8,228 nucleotides of DNA from Candidatus Aminicenantota bacterium (GTDB lineage: Bacteria; Acidobacteriota; Aminicenantia; UBA2199): positions 1 through 8,228 of the forward strand of contig DAOVIP010000064.1 of NCBI GenBank assembly GCA_030671465.1, given 5' to 3'. This document shows positions 5,103 to 8,228 of this stretch, piece by piece. The notes beneath the pieces were generated by a model. It ran no database searches and was not told the DNA's origin. It saw only the letters and a list, made by a program, of their open reading frames with translations. Each line of letters begins with the position of its first letter. The stretch's first letter is position 1. The translations under genes were made by a program, and so were the position numbers.

Positions 5103-7352
5103 ATGGAAATATATCTCGGTGCTATTGTCCTTCTGGCCTTTCTGGCCATCTCCGACCTGATCGTCGGGGTCAGCAATGATGCGGTTAATTTCCTGAATTC
5201 CCCGATTGGTTCCAAAGTTGCCCCCCGTTCGGTAATCTTAATCATTGCCAGTCTTGGTATTCTGGCCGGGGTCACCTTTTCCAGCGGCATGATGGAGGTG
5301 GCCCGCAAGGGGATATTCCATCCCCAGTATTTCAACATGCCTGAACTAGTGGTTATCTTTCTGGCCGTGATGCTGACCGATGTCATTCTGCTGGACCTGT
5401 ACAATACCTTTGGCCTGCCTACCTCCACCACCGTATCAATTGTTTTTGAACTACTGGGAGCAGCCGTGGCCATCTCCCTGATAAAAATCGCCAAAGACGA
5501 CCGGATGACCCTGGGTGACTATATCAACAATGAAAAGGCCCTGGCCATTATCCTGGGAATATTGCTCTCCATTGTTCTTGCTTTTTTTGTGGGTGCCTTT
5601 ATTCAATATATCACCCGGATGATTTTTACCTTTGACTTTCACCAACAGTTAAAACGATACGGGTCCATCTGGGGAGGAATTGCCCTCTCCTCAATTGTAT
5701 ACTTCATTCTCATCAAAGGGGCCAAGGGAGCATCCTTCATGAGCAATGACACGGTACTCTGGATCAAGACCCATACCATACTGATCCTGCTGGTTTCCTT
5801 TGTGGCTTTCTTCCTGATTCTTCAACTATTTATGTCCCTGCTAAAAATCAATGTATTGAAAGTGATTATCCTGATCGGAACCTTTGCCATTGCCATGGCC
5901 TTTGCTGCCAATGATCTGATGAATTTTATCGGTGTACCCCTGGCTGGATTGAATGCCTTTAAATTTGCCGGGGTCACCGACAATCCCCTTCAGTCAACCA
6001 TGGAGGTGATGCAGCAGCCCATTAAATCCGACACACTTCTGTTGTTACTGGCCGGCACCATCATGGTGGTGACCCTCTGGATATCAAAAAAAGCATCTAC
6101 CGTATCAAAAACCGAGATCAATCTTGCCCGTCAGGATGAGGGAATCGAACGATTTGGTTCATCACCCCTGTCCCGAATCATTGTCCGGATGTTTACCTCT
6201 TTATCCAGAGTCTACCATAAAGTCATTCCCAAAAAATGGCGTTCAATCATGGACCGCCGATTCGATCACAAACAGGATTCCACTGTCCATAAGGGTGATG
6301 AAGAGGTGGCTTCTTTTGACCTGCTGAGAGCCTCGGTAAACCTGGTGGTGGCCAGCGCCCTGATCTCTTTGGCCACTTCCATGAAACTGCCGCTTTCAAC
6401 CACCTATGTAACCTTCATGGTGGCCATGGGAACTTCCCTATCAGACCGGGCCTGGGGGAGTGAAAGCGCGGTTTACCGGGTAACCGGTGTGTTGACCGTG
6501 ATCGGGGGCTGGTTTTTCACCGCCTTCATGGCCTTTACGGTTTCTTCTATTTTTGCCGTGGCCATCTATTACTGGCGGATGCCAGGGGTCCTGGGTATCC
6601 TGGCCCTGGCCCTGTTCATGATCTATCGAAACTACCACCTGCATAAAACCCGCAGCCGTGTCCACCAGACCACTGAAATTTTCAACCTGAAAAAAATATC
6701 CGATGTCGGCTTTGCCATTAATGCCAGCTTTGAACACAGCGGTTACTTTCTCAATGAAATCAATCAGACCCTGAATCAGAGTTTTGAAGGCCTGTTTACC
6801 CAGGACCGGACAATTCTGAAAATCAACAAAAAAGAAACAAAAAAGATTCAGAAATGGACCAATATCATCATTGCCAATATATTTAAAACCCTTCGGCTGC
6901 TGGACAAGCAGGACATGGTTCAGACCCAGGCCTATGCCCAGATCATCAACGCCCTACAGGAAATTGCCGAAAGCCAGCGGGATGCCATACTCAGGGCCGA
7001 CACCCATGTCAATAACAACCATAAGGGATTGTTGAAAGTCCAGATTGAAGAATTGAGTCAGATTAAAAACTGCCTGAATGAGCTTCTGAGCAGAACCGCC
7101 GATGCCTTCCTCAAAGGGGAGCATGTGGATTATCAATATATCCGTTCCCGATTCAATAAACTCAAGAAGTTGGCCCATGAATTTGATAAGAACCAGATTA
7201 AGCGAATCCAGGATGAGAGCTCAAAAACCCGGCTTAGTATCCTGTTTTACGCCTTGATGACCGACTGCATGAAAGTGGCCGCGCAAACCCTCAACCTGCT
7301 GGGGATATTCCAGGAATCATTTAAATTGAACAGCCGGATCAAAAAGGATTGA
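5103..7352 (+). CDS. pit: Inorganic phosphate transporter (PiT/PHO4 family) with C-terminal PhoU-like domain
   Basis: This is a cation-coupled phosphate symporter of the inner membrane, 749 residues. Its two inverted halves show paired signatures: SNDAVNFLNSPIGSKVAP (24-41) with GLPTSTTVSIVFELLGAAVA (104-123), and AANDLMNFIGVPLAG (268-282) with LPLSTTYVTFMVAMGTSLSDRA (starting at 429). About twelve hydrophobic segments lie between residues 3 and 509, interrupted by a charged loop at about 330-405. Residues about 515-749 are hydrophilic and helical, resembling PhoU/DUF47-type proteins, and probably face the cytoplasm. E. coli PitA is about 500 residues, so the extra length is this tail. ATG 5103 is the first possible start, because an in-frame TGA lies at 5097-5099; no Shine-Dalgarno is seen. 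The gene has its own promoter, is divergent from the Lgt-family gene and ends 22 bases from the convergent lipid-kinase gene. Confidence 0.93.
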   Translation: MEIYLGAIVLLAFLAISDLIVGVSNDAVNFLNSPIGSKVAPRSVILIIASLGILAGVTFSSGMMEVARKGIFHPQYFNMPELVVIFLAVMLTDVILLDLYNTFGLPTSTTVSIVFELLGAAVAISLIKIAKDDRMTLGDYINNEKALAIILGILLSIVLAFFVGAFIQYITRMIFTFDFHQQLKRYGSIWGGIALSSIVYFILIKGAKGASFMSNDTVLWIKTHTILILLVSFVAFFLILQLFMSLLKINVLKVIILIGTFAIAMAFAANDLMNFIGVPLAGLNAFKFAGVTDNPLQSTMEVMQQPIKSDTLLLLLAGTIMVVTLWISKKASTVSKTEINLARQDEGIERFGSSPLSRIIVRMFTSLSRVYHKVIPKKWRSIMDRRFDHKQDSTVHKGDEEVASFDLLRASVNLVVASALISLATSMKLPLSTTYVTFMVAMGTSLSDRAWGSESAVYRVTGVLTVIGGWFFTAFMAFTVSSIFAVAIYYWRMPGVLGILALALFMIYRNYHLHKTRSRVHQTTEIFNLKKISDVGFAINASFEHSGYFLNEINQTLNQSFEGLFTQDRTILKINKKETKKIQKWTNIIIANIFKTLRLLDKQDMVQTQAYAQIINALQEIAESQRDAILRADTHVNNNHKGLLKVQIEELSQIKNCLNELLSRTADAFLKGEHVDYQYIRSRFNKLKKLAHEFDKNQIKRIQDESSKTRLSILFYALMTDCMKVAAQTLNLLGIFQESFKLNSRIKKD

Positions 7353-7380
7353 TCCCTGAACCCTCGCCTGCCCATCAGGG
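7336..7380. repeat. Two overlapping inverted repeats at the convergent gene ends
   Basis: GGATCAA (7336-7342) and TTGATCC (7349-7355) form a perfect 7-base stem with a 6-base loop over the transporter stop codon. CCCTGA (7354-7359) and TCAGGG (7375-7380) form a second, 6-base stem whose right arm covers the kinase stop codon. They share two bases, so they compete in part. No T-tract follows on either strand, so they are not classical intrinsic terminators. Confidence 0.45.
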
Positions 7381-8228
7381 GGCAAACACCTCCAGGGCGC
7401 CGGGGAGTACGGCAACCTGGCACTGGCTAACATTGCGAATAATTTCCCCGTCCAGTAGAATGTCCAGGGCCGTGTCCATTGAAATATCAAACCGGCTGGA
7501 ACCAAGGTACCGGATTCCATCCTGGTCACGGTGAAGGCCCTGTTTCAGCCACTGTTTGAACCGCCAGGTTTCCCAGGCCGAAGCGGTATGCAGAACCATA
7601 CAATCGATCCGGCCGTCAAAAGCACTGGTTTCCTCATTCAGGTTGAGTCCATTGGCATAATAACGGGTGTTCAAGAAAACCAGCAGTGAAAAAGAAATTT
7701 TTTCCTCATTTTGATCCGAGAACAGGGTCAGGGTCAGCGGCACCTGTTTTCTGGCAAATGCCTTGAAAACCCCCAGGCCTCCGACCAGGACCTGTCCCCC
7801 CGGCGTAAAACGGGTTAGCCCCCTGTATTTCCGGTTGAATTGATCGACATACTGATTCACCACTGTTCCCAGACCAACACTCATGCTGCCCAGAAAATAA
7901 TAGCGCTGCTGGACACCACTGATTTCGACCAGGCCCACATCCATTTTCCTGACCTTTTTCCCAACCAGACAGTCACACAATGATTCCACCTTCTCGATAC
8001 CCAGATCTCGGCAGACATCATTGGCCGAACCGGTCCCGATTATTCCCAATCTCGGTAAAGGATGGGCGGGGATTTCATGATTCAAAATCTCACTGGCAAT
8101 AATATTAAAAGTGGTATCCCCTCCAACCGCTATAATGTCTTTATACTGATGCATGACTTCAATAGACATTTTCCTCAGGTCTCTCTCGCTTTCAGAAACA
8201 AACAGGTCATAGGGTATTCCTTTGGCTC
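7375..8228 (-). CDS. Diacylglycerol-kinase-family (YegS/DgkB-like) lipid kinase, N-terminus cut off by the window edge
   Basis: The family phosphorylates diacylglycerol or related lipids with ATP in the cytoplasm at the membrane. The frame stays open to the right edge, so the ATG at 8169 is internal: the 19 codons before it read AKGIPYDLFVSESERDLRK, which fits the family just before the nucleotide-binding motif. The visible 283 residues contain IIAVGGDTTFNII (31-43), the counterpart of GGDGT with Gly replaced by Thr. GIIGTGSANDVCRDLG (61-76) matches the GTANDFAR-type motif. MDVGLVEI (near 95), FDGRID (near 205), LDGE (258-261) and the PGALEVFAP end are also typical. Usual length is about 290-310 residues, so only a short N-terminal piece is missing. 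The gene converges on the phosphate-transporter gene. The exact lipid substrate cannot be told. Confidence 0.88.
   Translation of the reverse strand, partial: AKGIPYDLFVSESERDLRKMSIEVMHQYKDIIAVGGDTTFNIIASEILNHEIPAHPLPRLGIIGTGSANDVCRDLGIEKVESLCDCLVGKKVRKMDVGLVEISGVQQRYYFLGSMSVGLGTVVNQYVDQFNRKYRGLTRFTPGGQVLVGGLGVFKAFARKQVPLTLTLFSDQNEEKISFSLLVFLNTRYYANGLNLNEETSAFDGRIDCMVLHTASAWETWRFKQWLKQGLHRDQDGIRYLGSSRFDISMDTALDILLDGEIIRNVSQCQVAVLPGALEVFAP

Noticed and set aside
4994..5494. A 166-codon minus-strand open frame across the pit promoter
   Set aside because: It is antisense to the conserved PiT N-terminus and continues into AT-rich intergenic DNA; its composition is that of a shadow frame.
1..8228. 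Mobile elements, CRISPR, tRNA or a defence-type gene cassette
   Set aside because: No spaced direct repeats, transposase or integrase frames, tRNA-like sequence or defence-family motifs were seen on either strand; all longer frames are accounted for by the six genes.

Overview
The window holds six protein genes and no RNA gene, insertion sequence, integrase or CRISPR array that I could see. It looks like a core chromosomal stretch of a Gram-negative-type bacterium. Exported or membrane proteins dominate, and the phosphate carrier is of the long (about 750 residue) kind that I associate from memory with Bacteroidota. Two genes have clear Shine-Dalgarno sites, which is unlike typical Bacteroidota. 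Candidates are a lineage of the FCB group or Aminicenantes/Acidobacteriota-like bacteria. This placement is inference; no single feature decides it.

Layout. Positions 1-2313 (minus strand) carry queA followed by a secreted C69-family dipeptidase that runs off the left edge; the 68-base gap suggests one transcript. A 151-base divergent promoter region (2314-2464) separates queA from a plus-strand exported gamma-glutamyltranspeptidase-family protein (2465-4060). That gene converges on an AT-rich minus-strand gene for an Lgt-family membrane protein (4141-4878). A second divergent AT-rich region (about 4879-5102) holds a good promoter for a plus-strand inorganic phosphate transporter with a PhoU-like cytoplasmic tail (5103-7352). 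The last gene, a minus-strand diacylglycerol-kinase-family lipid kinase (from 7375), converges on it with a 22-base gap and runs off the right edge.

Functions. QueA makes epoxyqueuosine in tRNA. The dipeptidase and the GGT-like protein both point to extracytoplasmic breakdown of peptides or gamma-glutamyl compounds. The Lgt-like and DAG-kinase-like proteins both belong to families that handle diacylglycerol lipids, and the transporter takes up phosphate. The orientation changes mean these are not one operon.

I did not find a convincing new multi-gene system. The unusual signal is that three enzymes depart from family consensus at active-site positions. The GGT homologue keeps its catalytic Thr but lacks the substrate-binding Arg and the Gly-Gly loop. 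The Lgt homologue has Ile and two Cys where E. coli Lgt needs Tyr26, Asn146 and Glu151. The lipid kinase has GGDTT for GGDGT. Other points are a dipeptidase whose predicted nucleophile Cys also sits in a lipobox, a likely near-leaderless GTG start for queA, and CTTGA repeats over the -35 of the phosphate transporter gene.
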